Positions 23,151 to 34,719 of a stretch of DNA of 64,000 nt are shown here, one piece after another; position 1 is the first letter of the stretch, and every line of letters starts with the position of its first letter. The stretch is taken from assembly GCA_017311315.1 (NCBI GenBank), contig CM029644.1:25005606-25069605 (forward strand). Reading direction: 5' to 3'. This DNA comes from Dendrocalamus latiflorus. Taxonomy: Eukaryota; Streptophyta; Magnoliopsida; Poales; Poaceae. The position numbers and the translations under genes are program-made. The notes beneath the pieces are model-generated. The model ran no database searches. It was not told the DNA's origin and saw only the letters and a program-made list of their open reading frames with translations.

Positions 23151-24260
23151 CATGGTGTAGATTTGCTACAGCGTGCACAGGACAGGATTACTACAGCCCA
23201 CGCACACAAAAAAAAAACTGTCTGCACTTAATTACACGGCGATGTAAAAGGCTTACTAGTTACAATATTATAGCACTTCAAGGTAGCAAAAATATAATTC
23301 GGTGAGTTCCTCGCAAGTAAGAAAGTTTGGTAAAATCGATATGCCTTTTATTCCAGTTTTCGGAAATGAAAACTAAATACCATATTTATAATAGATTTTG
23401 GTGGATTCGGTTTGGTTTTCAGAAATACAAGGGTGTTCCATTCGTAACCACACATTGCCAAACACATGTTAGGCACCATTGGCTTTCTCCGTGGTTATTG
23501 GTGTTCGTTATAGATAGATATGATGGCCTCGTTTCAATGGTTTTAGTTTTTTTTTGCTTTTGTTTATTTAAGTTAAAAGCCACTTTGCATATATTGGCTT
23601 TTAATTTTAGTTTATTTTGGTTTTTCTTTTTGTCTCTTATTTCTTTGCATTGTCTGCGATAATATAACGGTTTTTATTATTTTCCTTTTAATTAAATAAC
23701 TTAGAAAAACTAACAACCGCTACAGTACAATTTCAGTTAAAAACCAACAACTAAAGCTATAAGCTAGAAAACTTAAACTCTTTGGCTTATTTTAGCTTTT
23801 CTTTTGTCTCTTATTCTTTTGTATTGTCCATGACGATATAACAGTTTTTATTATTTTATTATTTTGTTTTAATTAAATAATTTGAAAAACTAAGGTCGCT
23901 GTAATATAATTTTAACTAAAAATTAACAACTAAAGTTATAAGCTAAAAAAACTTAACCTCATCAAAGTGGACCCGTTGTATGGCCCAAGAGGGTTGGGGA
24001 GCGCGAGCGCGGTGACTTGCGACCAGGCCTTGCGTGTGGCCAACGCTAACAACGGCGTGCTACCAGCTAGCTAGGTGCATCGCGACCTCGTCGTGCCCAT
24101 CACCTAGGCTACGATGATGGGCTGCACGCGGAGACATCAACTGCTGAAGTGGCCGTGGCTTGCGAACCCAGAAACTGGCTACGTCCCCTTGCAAGCCAGC
24201 AATTGGGCCGCGATCCCTCCCAGGTCCCAGCCCACCCAGGGAAAACATACGACAGGCAAT
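23151..24260. other. AT-rich intergenic region with an approximate tandem duplication
   Basis: About 23600-23790 and 23795-23965 are diverged copies (TTTTGTCTCTTATT...ATATAACRGTTTTTATTATTTT...AATTAAATAA). No gene is recognised; 23990-24250 is GC-richer but has no recognisable protein. Confidence 0.4.
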
Positions 24261-24261
24261 T

Positions 24262-24511
24262 TACCGGTTGCCTAACAAGTTTGACTCTATCTTTTTTTTT
24301 TGAAACGCAACAAAAAAAAAGAGCGAATAAAAGTAAGACCAGCTCAACGTAGCTCTCGTCATCTCTGGTGGCCGGTTGCCTCTCTCGTCATCTCTGGTGG
24401 CCGGTTGCCTAAGAAGTCTGACTCTATCTTTTTTTTCGAAACGCAACGCAAAAAAAAGAAGAGCGAAGAAAAGTAAGACCAGCTCAACGTAGCTCTCGTC
24501 ATCTCTGGTGG
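24262..24511 (+). repeat. Tandem duplication of about 110-140 bp
   Basis: Two copies of GCCGGTTGCCTAA...GAAACGCAAC...GACCAGCTCAACGTAGCTCTCGTCATCTCTGGTG, with a short third partial copy between them. Confidence 0.8.
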
Positions 24512-24720
24512 TCAGGTGAGCTGGACGATCCATGTTTGGTAGCTTCTTGATCATTTGAACCTTAGCTTGTTTTTAGCATAGTCCTGATTTTTTGATTGCT
24601 TTGGACCTAAACTCTCTTAGCTTAGTTTTGATCCTATCTGCTTCACCATGACGTAGCTTCAAAATTCTGCAATCAACACAAACAAGTAAACCGTTACGTA
24701 GCACTGCACAATACACATAG

Positions 24721-25680
24721 TGTTGGATTATGTGGGCCAAGCCCATATAATAAGAATAATTCCTATTAAATCTCAAAGGCCTACTCATGCAAAGGAGGCA
24801 TGCATGTGACCTTTAGTACCATATTGCTAGTTCTAGGAGAGGAAGACCACCTTAAAAGGGATGGTGCACTCCTAGTCACTTGAGGCATGTGTGGGAGAGA
24901 ACTAGAGGATAACACGCGCGCGCTCGCTCGCCTCGCCTCGCCGGGCCGGGCTGGGCTGGGCTGGGCTGGGCGGGCGGGCGGCGCGGGCGCACGGCACCTG
25001 CGTGAATGGTCCGCCAAAATCCGCTCCAGGTGCTTGCGCAGACGCGGCTTCCTTTTGCAGTTTTATCTTTTGCTGTTTTGTGTGGCGGTGAATCCGGATC
25101 GGTTACGCGACTAATCCGGTTCGGTTACGAGTTATGGAGAACGTGCAGGCGTCTTGATCACGCGTCCTGGTTTTCTATAAATACGGAGTCGCCGCCTCCA
25201 TACAGCACTACGCGAAAATCAATCTAGGGTTTTGCCTCCTCCATCCATTGTGCTGCGCCGTCCCACGTAGTCTACTCCGTCCCGTCCGCCGGCGTGCACT
25301 GTCGTTCGGGAGAGCAGGTCTCCGGAACCGTCGCTTTCGAAGTCCTGCACCGGGAGAGGGCGAATAAGGTTTTTGGGAAGCGCTCTGCGCGACTGCTCGC
25401 TGTAGCTCTGGCTCGTCTTCCTCGTCGTTCGGCTTCGGCGAATCGTCATCGACTTCGTGTCATCCTCACCGTGCCTGCGGCGTCTACATCGGCAAACCGA
25501 TCAGAACAGAACCATCGGTACGTAACAGTCATGTTCTCCGTATTAGATCTGTTCATGTACAGTTTCCTGGTTTACATGTCTAGATCTTTTATGCCTGTGA
25601 TGGTTCTGTTATTTTGCGTGCATGATGTCATGATTTATTTATGGAATAAATTAAACCTACATGTGCTTATATATTCAACA
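24721..25680 (+). repeat. 5' LTR of the Copia element
   Basis: TG...CA LTR. The TATA box TATAAATA at 25176-25183 implies transcription from about 25210. A CT/GC-rich simple run lies at 24918-24985. The R-U5 part stays open in the gag-pol frame from 25294. Confidence 0.93.
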
Positions 25681-25716
25681 ATCCAAAAACCTTATTGTAG
25701 GCATTGTGGTTTTACT

Positions 25717-28700
25717 ATGGCTGGATTTGCCGATGCACTGAGGCCGGATAAATTCTCCGGTGTGCACTTTAAGAGATGGCAGATTAGGGTCACTCTGTGG
25801 CTTACTGCTATGAATGTATTCTGGGTTAGTAATGGCAAGCCTGAAGGTGTTCTTGATGCTGAAAAGCAGAAAGAATTCGAGACTGCCACTACTCTCTTTG
25901 TTGGATGCATTCTTAGTGTTCTTGCTGACCGTCTGTGCGAGGTGTATATGCACATGACAGACGCGAAGGAGTTATGGGATGCACTGAATTCCAAATACGG
26001 TGCTACTGATGCCAGCAATGACATGTATGTCATGGAGCAATTTCATGACTACAAGATGGTTGATAACCGTTCTGTAGTCGATCAGGCTCATGAGATACAG
26101 GCCATTGCCAAGGAACTCGAACTCCTGAAGTGTGCCTTACCCGACAAGTTTGTGGCTGGATGTATTATTGCGAAATTACCTTCTTCATGGAGGAATTTCG
26201 GAACAGCACTCAAACACAAGAGACAAGAGTACTCTGTTGAGAATCTGATTGGGTCTCTTGAAATTGAGGAGAAAGCTCGGGAAAAGGACGCTGTGTCTAA
26301 GGGTGATGGAGGGCAGTCTAGTGCCAATGTGGTACAGAAACCCTCAAACAAGAACAAAGGGAAATTTGTTAAAGCCCAACAGACAACCAACTTCAAGAAG
26401 AAGAAGAACAACAACAATCAGGATGATAGAACTTGCTTTGTGTGCGGTGAGCCTGGTCACATGACCAAGAAGTGCCCACAACGCAAAGGAAAGAAGGCAC
26501 CTGCAGGACAGACTTCTAAGTCTGTCAACGTGACCATTGGCAAGACGGGAGATGGGACTGGGTATGGTAATTTACCTACTGTTCTTTCAGTTAGTCAATC
26601 TACCAATTGGTGGATTGATACAGGAGCTAATGTACATGTGTGTGCTGATATTTCGTTGTTTTCTTCTTATCAGGTCGCCCGAGATTCCTCCGTCCTAATG
26701 GGGAATGGGTCACATGCTACTGTTCATGGTGTTGGCACGGTAGATCTGAAGTTTACTTCGGGAAAGATCGTGCAGCTGAAGAACGTGCAGCATGTCCCTT
26801 CTATAGACAAGAATCTCGTTAGTGGCTCCCGTTTATGTAGAGACGGGCTTAAGTTGGTATTTGAGTCTAATAAAGTAGTCGTGTCTAAACATGGACATTT
26901 TATTGGTAAAGGCTATGAGTGCGGAGGCTTGTTCCGCTTTTCCCTTTCAGATTTCTGCAATAAGACTGTAAACCATATTTGTGGCAGTGTGGATGATGAG
27001 GCTAATGTTTGGCACTCACGTCTATGTCATATTAATTTTGGTTTGATGTCTCGGCCTTCCAGTATGAATTTAATTCCAAACGTTTCCATCACCAAAGGTT
27101 CTAAATGCCATAGCTGTGTGCAATCAAAGCAACCTCGTAAGCCTCACAAGGCTGCCGAGGAGAGAAACTTGGCACCACTAGAACTCCTGCATTCAGATCT
27201 TTCTGAGATGAATGGCGTGTTGACGAAGGGTGGAAAACGATATTTCATGACATTGATTGATGATGCAACTAGGTTCTGTTATGTGTATTTATTGAAAACG
27301 AAAGATGAGGCTTTAGACTATTTTAAAATCTATAAGGCAGAAGTTGAAAACCAGTTAAATAGAAAGATAAAAAGACTTAGGTCAGATCGTGGTGGAGAGT
27401 ATTTCTCAAACGAATTTGACTTATTTTGTGAGGAACATGGCATTATACATGAGAGGACGCCTCCTTATTCCCCCGAGTCAAATGGGATTGCCGAAAGGAA
27501 AAACCGCACGTTGACTGACTTGGTGAATGCCATGTTAGATACTGCGGGATTACCTAAGGCATGGTGGGGGGAGGCTTTGCTAACGTCTAATCACGTATTA
27601 AATAGAGTTCCTAACAGAAATAAGGACAAAACACCATACGAGGTATGGATTGGGAGAAAACCATCACTTTCTTACTTGCGTACATGGGGGTGCTTGGCGA
27701 AAGTTAATGTGCCAATAACTAAGAAACGCAAGCTTGGACCTAAAACTGTGGACTGCGTTTTTCTGGGATATGCTAATCATAGCATTGCCTATAGATTTTT
27801 GATAGTTAAAACTGAGGTACCTGACATGCATGTTGGTACAATTATGGAGTCTCGAGATGCAACATTCTTTGAGAATATTTTTCCTATGAAGGATACACAT
27901 AACACTACTAGTCAACCTTCTGAAATAATTCCCAGTTCAATCACATCACCTGAACCTTTTGAACATACACATGAACTTGTCAATGAGGAGGATGACAGTG
28001 GAGCTCCTAGAAGGAGCAAGAGACAAAGGATATTCAAATCCTTTGGTGATGATTTCACTGTGTACCTTGTGGACGACACTCCCAAGTCTATTTCAGAAGC
28101 GTATGCATCCCCTGATGCAGACTACTGGAAGGAGGCTGTCCGTAGTGAAATGGATTCCATTATCGCTAATGGAACCTGGGAGCTGACAGATAAACCTTAT
28201 GGGTGCAAACCTGTAGGGTGCAAGTGGGTGTTCAAAAAGAAGCTTAGGCCAGATGGTACTATTGAAAAATATAAGGCTCGGCTTGTTGCCAAGGGCTATA
28301 CTCAGAAAGAAGGCGAAGATTTCTTTGACACTTACTCACCTGTTGCTAGACTGACCACAATTCGAGTACTACTTGCTTTGGCTGCCTCACATGGTCTTCT
28401 CGTTCATCAAATGGACGTTAAGACAGCTTTTCTTAACGGAGAGCTGGATGAGGAAATTTACATGGAACAGCCTGATGGATTTGTAGTAGAAGGTCAAAAA
28501 GGCAAGGTGTTAAAACTGTTGAAATCTTTGTATGGTCTGAAACAAGCCCCTAAGCAGTGGCATGAGAAGTTCGATAGAACACTGACATCTGCAGGCTTTG
28601 CTGTCAATGAGGCAGATAAATGTGTATACTATCGTTATGGTGGGGGTGAGGGAGTTATTCTATGTTTGTATGTGGATGACATCTTGATTTTTGGGACAAA

Positions 28701-29619
28701 CATTAGTGTGATAAATGAGGTCAAATCATACTTGTCTCAAAACTTTGATATGAAAGATCTGGGAGTGGCTGATGTTATTCTAAACATTAAATTGGTTAGA
28801 GGTGAGGATGGGATTACACTTTTGCAATCTCATTATGTGGAAAAGGTCTTGAGCCGTTTTGGCTTTTCTGACAGCAAGCCTTCTCCAACACCTTATGATC
28901 CTAGCGTGTTACTTCGTAAGAATAAGAAAATTGCTAGGAATCAGCTGGAATACTCCCAGATAATTGGCTCACTAATGTACCTAGCTAGTGCAACAAGGCC
29001 AGACATCTCCTTTGCTGTGAGCAAATTGAGTCGGTTTACATCTAACCCAGGAGATGATCACTGGAAGGCGCTTGAGCGAGTGTTGCGCTATCTGAAAGGT
29101 ACCTCGAACTTTGGACTTCATTATACTGGGTACCCGTCGGTGCTGGAGGGTTATAGTGATTCCAACTGGATCTCTGATGCTGATGAGATCAAAGCCACCA
29201 GTGGATATGTTTTCACTATTGGTGGTGATGCTGTTTCATGGAGGTCTTGCAAACAGACCATTTTGACGAGGTCAACCATGGAAGCAGAGCTTGCGGCACT
29301 AGACACTGCTATTGTTGAGGCAGAATGGCTACGAGATCTATTGATGGATCTACCTACGGTGGAAAAGCCAGTGCCAGCTATCCTTATGAACTGTGATAAT
29401 CAAACCGTTATCGCTAAAGTGAACAGTTCTAAGGATAATATGAAATCGTCCAGGCATGTTAAGAGACGATTGAAGTCTGTCAGGAAATTGAGAAACTCCG
29501 GAGTTATAACCTTGGATTACATCCAAACAGATAAAAACCTGGCAGATCCCTTTACAAAGGGACTATCACGGAATGTGATAGATAGTGCATCGAAGGAGAT
29601 GGGTATGAGACCCATGTGA
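25717..29619 (+). CDS. Copia gag-pol polyprotein
   Basis: A single 1300-aa polyprotein makes the capsid and the enzymes for reverse transcription and integration. The start at 25717 ([15 protein letters not shown]) is chosen because Copia gags of this type begin there; the open frame upstream is LTR sequence. Order: UBN2-type gag (about 1-200), CCHC knuckle (Cys240, Cys243, His248, Cys253), aspartic protease (Asp301 in [10 protein letters not shown]), GAG-pre-integrase zinc region (about 430-475), integrase core with the D-D-E set, reverse transcriptase ([14 protein letters not shown] block [17 protein letters not shown] at 985-988) and RNase H (Asp1148 region, [10 protein letters not shown]). 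Protease-integrase-RT-RNaseH is the Copia order. No stop or frameshift is seen, so the element may be autonomous. Confidence 0.95.
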   Translation: MAGFADALRPDKFSGVHFKRWQIRVTLWLTAMNVFWVSNGKPEGVLDAEKQKEFETATTLFVGCILSVLADRLCEVYMHMTDAKELWDALNSKYGATDASNDMYVMEQFHDYKMVDNRSVVDQAHEIQAIAKELELLKCALPDKFVAGCIIAKLPSSWRNFGTALKHKRQEYSVENLIGSLEIEEKAREKDAVSKGDGGQSSANVVQKPSNKNKGKFVKAQQTTNFKKKKNNNNQDDRTCFVCGEPGHMTKKCPQRKGKKAPAGQTSKSVNVTIGKTGDGTGYGNLPTVLSVSQSTNWWIDTGANVHVCADISLFSSYQVARDSSVLMGNGSHATVHGVGTVDLKFTSGKIVQLKNVQHVPSIDKNLVSGSRLCRDGLKLVFESNKVVVSKHGHFIGKGYECGGLFRFSLSDFCNKTVNHICGSVDDEANVWHSRLCHINFGLMSRPSSMNLIPNVSITKGSKCHSCVQSKQPRKPHKAAEERNLAPLELLHSDLSEMNGVLTKGGKRYFMTLIDDATRFCYVYLLKTKDEALDYFKIYKAEVENQLNRKIKRLRSDRGGEYFSNEFDLFCEEHGIIHERTPPYSPESNGIAERKNRTLTDLVNAMLDTAGLPKAWWGEALLTSNHVLNRVPNRNKDKTPYEVWIGRKPSLSYLRTWGCLAKVNVPITKKRKLGPKTVDCVFLGYANHSIAYRFLIVKTEVPDMHVGTIMESRDATFFENIFPMKDTHNTTSQPSEIIPSSITSPEPFEHTHELVNEEDDSGAPRRSKRQRIFKSFGDDFTVYLVDDTPKSISEAYASPDADYWKEAVRSEMDSIIANGTWELTDKPYGCKPVGCKWVFKKKLRPDGTIEKYKARLVAKGYTQKEGEDFFDTYSPVARLTTIRVLLALAASHGLLVHQMDVKTAFLNGELDEEIYMEQPDGFVVEGQKGKVLKLLKSLYGLKQAPKQWHEKFDRTLTSAGFAVNEADKCVYYRYGGGEGVILCLYVDDILIFGTNISVINEVKSYLSQNFDMKDLGVADVILNIKLVRGEDGITLLQSHYVEKVLSRFGFSDSKPSPTPYDPSVLLRKNKKIARNQLEYSQIIGSLMYLASATRPDISFAVSKLSRFTSNPGDDHWKALERVLRYLKGTSNFGLHYTGYPSVLEGYSDSNWISDADEIKATSGYVFTIGGDAVSWRSCKQTILTRSTMEAELAALDTAIVEAEWLRDLLMDLPTVEKPVPAILMNCDNQTVIAKVNSSKDNMKSSRHVKRRLKSVRKLRNSGVITLDYIQTDKNLADPFTKGLSRNVIDSASKEMGMRPM

Positions 29620-30171
29620 GTTATCTATGGTAGTAACCCAACCTATGTGATCGGAGATCCCGTGAATTAGGATCTGGGAAAAACAAGCCATTAGTTAACT
29701 GAAGGAGAGTAATTTCAACCCTCTCTATGTGAAGATGCAATACTCTCAGAAACTGCAAGGCAGGTTGACTAAGGTCTTAATGTGTTCCATTGGCTTTTAG
29801 AAGCGAAGACGCTATCCTGCAGAGCGTTCTTGAAAGAACACACCTATATGAGCCCGACTGTTAGTCGCAGTCTATGGAGATTTTGGGTAATCTCCTACTA
29901 AGCTCATGAAGAGACCAAGGAGTATGACTTATACGCTCCAACCGAGGGGTAGCCTACTGGCGGCCTAGTATCAGTTAAGTCTTTAAGTGAAGCTTGCTTG
30001 CACCAAACTTGCAATTCAAGGCATAGTCCATTGTTCAAGTTGTGAGTAAGTGTAGCTTGGAGTTCTAGGTGGATGTTCAACCTTAATCGGTCTCCATCGA
30101 AATACTGATATATAAACAGTACATTGGAATTCAGGCAAATCTCTGTGGGACTTTGAGATCTGGTGGGGGAT
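29620..30171 (+). other. Copia 3' untranslated region and polypurine tract
   Basis: 552 bp between the gag-pol stop and the 3' LTR. It ends in a polypurine tract (TGGTGGGGGA, 30161-30170) one base before the LTR, which would prime plus-strand DNA synthesis. No ORF of note. Confidence 0.8.
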
Positions 30172-31132
30172 TGTTGGATTATGTGGGCCAAGCCCATATA
30201 ATAAGAATAATTCCTATTAAATCTCAAAGGCCCACTCATGCAAAGGAGGCATGCATGTGACCTTTAGTACCATATTGCTAGTTCTAGGAGAGGAAGACCA
30301 CCTTAAAAGGGATGGTGCACTCCTAGTCACTTGAGGCATGTGTGGGAGAGAACTAGAGGATAACACGCGCGCGCTCGCTCGCCTCGCCTCGCCTCGCCGG
30401 GCCGGGCCGGGCCGGGCTGGGCTGGGCGGGCGGCGCGGGCGCACGGCACCTGCGTGAATGGTCCGCCAAAATCCGCTCCAGGTGCTTGCGCAGACGCGGC
30501 TTCCTTTTGCAGTTTTATCTTTTGCTGTTTTGTGTGGCGGTGAATCCGGATCGGTTACGCGACTAATCCGGTTCGGTTACGAGTTATGGAGAACGTGCAG
30601 GCGTCTTGATCACGCGTCCTGGTTTTCTATAAATACGGAGTCGCCGCCTCCATACAGCACTACGCGAAAATCAATCTAGGGTTTTGCCTCCTCCATCCAT
30701 TGTGCTGCGCCGTCCCACGTAGTCTACTCCGTCCCGTCCGCCGGCGTGCACTGTCGTTCGGGAGAGCAGGTCTCCGGAACCGTCGCTTTCGAAGTCCTGC
30801 ACCGGGAGAGGGCGAATAAGGTTTTTGGGAAGCGCTCTGCGCGACTGCTCGCTGTAGCTCTGGCTCGTCTTCCTCGTCGTTCGGCTTCGGCGAATCGTCA
30901 TCGACTTCGTGTCATCCTCACCGTGCCTGCGGCGTCTACATCGGCAAACCGATCAGAACAGAACCATCGGTACGTAACAGTCATGTTCTCCGTATTAGAT
31001 CTGTTCATGTACAGTTTCCTGGTTTACATGTCTAGATCTTTTATGCCTGTGATGGTTCTGTTATTTTGCGTGCATGATGTCATGATTTATTTATGGAATA
31101 AATTAAACCTACATGTGCTTATATATTCAACA
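30172..31132 (+). repeat. 3' LTR of the Copia element
   Basis: Near-identical to the 5' LTR and followed by the target duplication CATAG. Confidence 0.95.
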
Positions 31133-32394
31133 CATAGTAATCAATTAACACAATTAATTCATACAATGCATCATGTAAAATATATACAACCAAATAACTG
31201 GTCCTAAACTTAGGACCAAACAATAAACCCCTGTGCACATAAGCAACGATCTAGGTCACTCAAACTCATCCCTCGACTAAAATCCTCAAAGACCAAAACC
31301 TAGCCGAGCCTTCACCTTCCAGTCGGTTAGACCAGCCTGACTACCGGTCGCTTGAAAAATCTGACAAATTTGCAAACTCTTAAAAACTAAACTAAAACTC
31401 CGCAATCTCTCTGAACCAAAAATTAATTACTCATTACAACCACTGGGTGACTACATGGTCTCACAGGATATGAATGCAATTTCAGAAGAATAATGCTTGG
31501 TGCAATTTCAGAAGAGTAATGTGTGGCATTACAGAATAATTGGATAAATTGGTTGCAACCTACAGCAAGTATGCAGTGAACAAAGAACATAACATGGCAT
31601 AGTTATCGAAAAATTAAAAGGGAGAAATGTTTTCGTCAACTTAAAGATTGGATGTACATTACACCAGTAAGACTAATGCAGTCAAGGGATAGCAGAAGTG
31701 GCCACCAGAAGCTGATGGTCAGGTTCCAAATGGCTGATGTGTGCTGAAGACGAATCACTGTACAATATAAACACCATAGAGCCTACATAGTTCACATTTT
31801 TTATCAAGTAAAATACATTGATAACCAATTAAATATATACAATTTTTACGCAGCACTGGACCAAACGTAGTACCCTATCTCAAACACCATATGCAGAAAA
31901 GGAAAAGAAGTCCTCATTCATTCATATTTCAGAATAAACACATTGGAAGATATACTATTCATGCCTTTTGCAAGCAAGTACTATGAGTACGCATGCGATC
32001 AGGTGCTCATATTTCACAGGCATTCGCATTTAGTTAACAAATGCCAAGCATTTAGTTATTTAACACTCTAGAGAAAGCTTCGACGAAGAAGCATTTAAAC
32101 CCTACGGACAATCAAAAACCATACTCAAAGAACAAGGTCACAATTACACTTGCCATCATCATACACCACCATGCAGCATGAAAGTAGAAGAGTACACATT
32201 CATATTCTAAACGGTATATTACACAGTATCAGAAAATGATGCGCACAACGTTGAAGCCCAAATCACACAAAAAAAGACATTTAGCTTTGCCACTTAAACA
32301 AAGACATGCTAGTTATACTACTCAAGGAATTCCAATGATTCCCATCACAAGTGCACCTGACACTATACATGACTCTGGCTAGCAAGTAGCAGGA

Positions 32395-33020
32395 AGTAGC
32401 AACATTGTCTGAACATGTCGTACAGTCGTAGCATTTGGAGAATTTAGCAATCTGGAGCTCTGCAACCTGAAATCAGAATATCAGAACAGAGAGAGGAGGC
32501 GGCCCGCTGAAGATGTGGCATACGAGAGGACGAGGCGAGTCTGATACGCAGCGCCGTAAGAGCGGCGGACGTCTCCTACGTGGGCAACGGCGGCGTGAGT
32601 ACAACACGGATGAGGGCAACAGTGTCTTCTACATGGGTGACAGCTGTGCGCGTACGACACGGATGCGGCGGTCCTCCTTCCTCGGCGGCGGCTTGGCGGA
32701 TAGCAGCAAGTAGCAACATTGTCTGAACTTGTCATACAGTCATAGCATTTGGAGAATTTAGCAATTTGGTGCTTTGTAACCTGAAATCGGAATATCAGAA
32801 CAGAGAGAGGAGGCGGCCCGCCGAGCGCCGAAGATGTGGCGTACGAGAGGACGAGGCTAGTCTGATACACGGCGTTGTAAGAGCGGCGGGCGTCTCCTAC
32901 GTGGGCGACGGCGGCACGAGTACAACACGGATGAGGGCAACGGTGTCTTCTACATGGGTGACAGCTGTACGCGTATGACACGGATGCGGCGGTCCTCCTT
33001 CCTCGGTGGCGGCTTGGCGG
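32395..33020. repeat. 314-bp tandem duplication within copy B
   Basis: TTGTCTGAAC...GGAGAATTTAGCAAT...GAGAGAGGAGGCGGCCCGC occurs at 32405 and again at 32719. Copy C has this block only once (59910-60200). Confidence 0.85.
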
Positions 33021-33128
33021 AGATACAGTGGCGGCGCGAAGGTGCAGCAGAGGCGGAGGTGCAACACATGTGGTATTTGAATGGGTTACGTTCAGTGAAA
33101 AGTGTATAATACCCCCAGAAAAAATAAT

Positions 33129-33576
33129 AGGAGTGTCTATACAATATTCAACTATTTTTTAGCACAAAAACAGTCAGATTTTGAGCCGTTAGATGTAGAT
33201 CCAACGCCCTAGATCATTTTTTTGGAGGGGGTCATTTTTTTTTGAGGGGGGCTTGTATGAATGGATCCGTTGGATGAAGATCTAACGCCCCAGATCAATC
33301 TGACTGTTTTTTCCTAAAAAATAGTCGAATGTTGTATAGACATTCTTAAAAATAAGGGAGTATCTATACAACATTCGACTGTTTTTGAGGACAAAAACAG
33401 TCAGATTTTGAGCCGTTAGATGGAGATTCAACGTCTTAGATCATTTTTTTTGGAGGGGGTCATTTTTTTGGAGGGGGGCTTGTATGGGTGGATCCGTTGG
33501 ATGGAGATCTAACGTCCCAGATCAATCTGACTGTTTTTGTCTTCAAAAACAGTCGAATGTTGTATAGCAATACTCT
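33129..33576. mobile_element. Tandem pair of MITEs sharing three target duplications
   Basis: Two similar inverted-repeat units, 33129-33347 and 33357-33576, each with ends like TCTATACAACATTCGACTGT. The flanking 9-mers are AAAAATAAT (33120-33128), AAAAATAAG (33348-33356) and AAAAATAAT (33577-33585). Copy C has an unoccupied site here (AAAAAATAATTAGATTTA at about 60305). A 9-bp duplication suggests a Mutator-type MITE. Confidence 0.8.
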
Positions 33577-34220
33577 AAAAATAATTAGATTTACAACAAA
33601 AAAAATCTATAATGTCAAGTTGTAGCAACAATTAAACATATATACATATTGTAAAGTATGAAATGAAGAGAAGAACAACATAAATATGATGATGAGTTGA
33701 TGACTTAGTTGTTTTGATCCCAACATATCTTTCTTAATGAATGTCTTTCTTTGAAATTGGGAAGCAACACCTTAGAAGTTGAAGAACAGAATAACGAGCA
33801 AATTGTAATGAACAAAAAGTTGACAATATGACAGCAAGAAAATAACATAAGCACTGAACAGTAAATAAAATAACAAGAGTTACATAACAGCATCACATTC
33901 ACACTTCATAGCAAGGAACATATTAAAGTTCAAAACAACAGATAAATAAGGCACTTGATAGCCACTAGCTAGCCAACTATTAAGTATGAGTGCATAACTT
34001 AATCAAAAACAAGTTCTAAACGACAACGATAATTGATATAAATTTTAAGTCTAAAAGTAGCAAAAGTAACAAAAGCATTCATGATGTAAATCAACCATCC
34101 AAGTCATCCTCTACGGTAGGTGCAACATCCATTCGTGTACCCTCGTATAGTGGTCGGTGCTTCGATCACTATCCAGTCTGCGCCCCATCGTTCCGCGTGA
34201 ACAAGCTAGGTCCACTTCAC

Positions 34221-34555
34221 GAGAAATTTTATTGTACCCCCGTTACACACAGCGATTTGTGTCACGAGCGAACCAGGAGTTGACACGTGGCAGCAAGAAA
34301 TAAAAAATATTATTTTTACTGTTTCGCACTGTAGCAATCCAATTAAAAAAAGATATTTTTACTGTAGCAAACAGTAAAAATAATATTTTTATTGGCTTGC
34401 TACAGTGCGAAGCAGTGAAAAAATAATATTTTTATTGGATTGCTACAGTGCGAAACAGTAAAATAATATTTTTTATTTCTTGCTGCCACGTGTCAACTCC
34501 TGGTTCGCTCGTGATACAAATCGCTGTGTGTAACGGGGGTACAATAAAATTTCTC
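34221..34555. mobile_element. Hairpin MITE upstream of the BAHD gene
   Basis: A 335-bp near-perfect inverted repeat: the left arm begins GAGAAATTTTATTGTACCCC and the right arm is its reverse complement through most of its length. The exact 9-bp duplication CCACTTCAC flanks it (34212-34220 and 34556-34564), the Mutator-type length. It ends 27 bp before the TATA box of the acyltransferase gene and contains CACGTGTC/GACACGTGGC (ABRE-like) motifs in both arms. Confidence 0.85.
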
Positions 34556-34581
34556 CCACTTCACACTGTCACTCGGATCCC

Positions 34582-34587
34582 TATAAA
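34582..34587 (+). promoter_or_regulatory. TATA box of the BAHD gene
   Basis: TATAAA lies 133 bp before the ATG, next to the MITE. The 5' leader carries a short CACACG repeat (34671-34692). Confidence 0.6.
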
Positions 34588-34719
34588 ACGGCCATCGTTC
34601 TGCAACGACAAGAGCTAAACAAGCACACCTGCATATACGAAACGAGGCGCAAAGGCATCTCCGCCTTAACACACGCACACGCACACGCACACTTGTTCAC
34701 ACATTTGCATCGGGAAAAC

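Larger units (their letters stand above)
24721..31132 (+). mobile_element. Complete Ty1/Copia LTR retrotransposon
   Basis: LTRs are 24721-25680 (960 bp) and 30172-31132 (961 bp), both TGTTGGATTATGTGGG...ATTCAACA. The exact 5-bp duplication CATAG lies at 24716-24720 and 31133-31137. By eye the LTRs differ only at one base near the start and in the length of a GGGCTGGGC-type run, which suggests a recent insertion. The internal region has one uninterrupted gag-pol frame and a GGTGGGGGA polypurine tract before the 3' LTR. It sits inside an older repeat (copy B), whose halves resume on each side. Confidence 0.96.
31133..34118. repeat. Interspersed repeat, copy B (interrupted on its left by the Copia element)
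   Basis: Collinear with copy C (58560-60890). Its left part lies at about 24545-24720, left of the Copia insertion. It begins with an LTR-like piece ending GGTCTCACA at 31465, then AT-rich sequence, a GC-rich block, and ends at about 34118 just inside what copy C shows to be the C-terminus of an acidic protein read on the minus strand. Copy B carries extra insertions (33129-33576) and a tandem duplication absent from C. Confidence 0.8.

Noticed and set aside
25294..25716. N-terminal extension of the Copia polyprotein
   Set aside because: This is LTR and leader sequence (it recurs in the 3' LTR); family proteins start near 25717.
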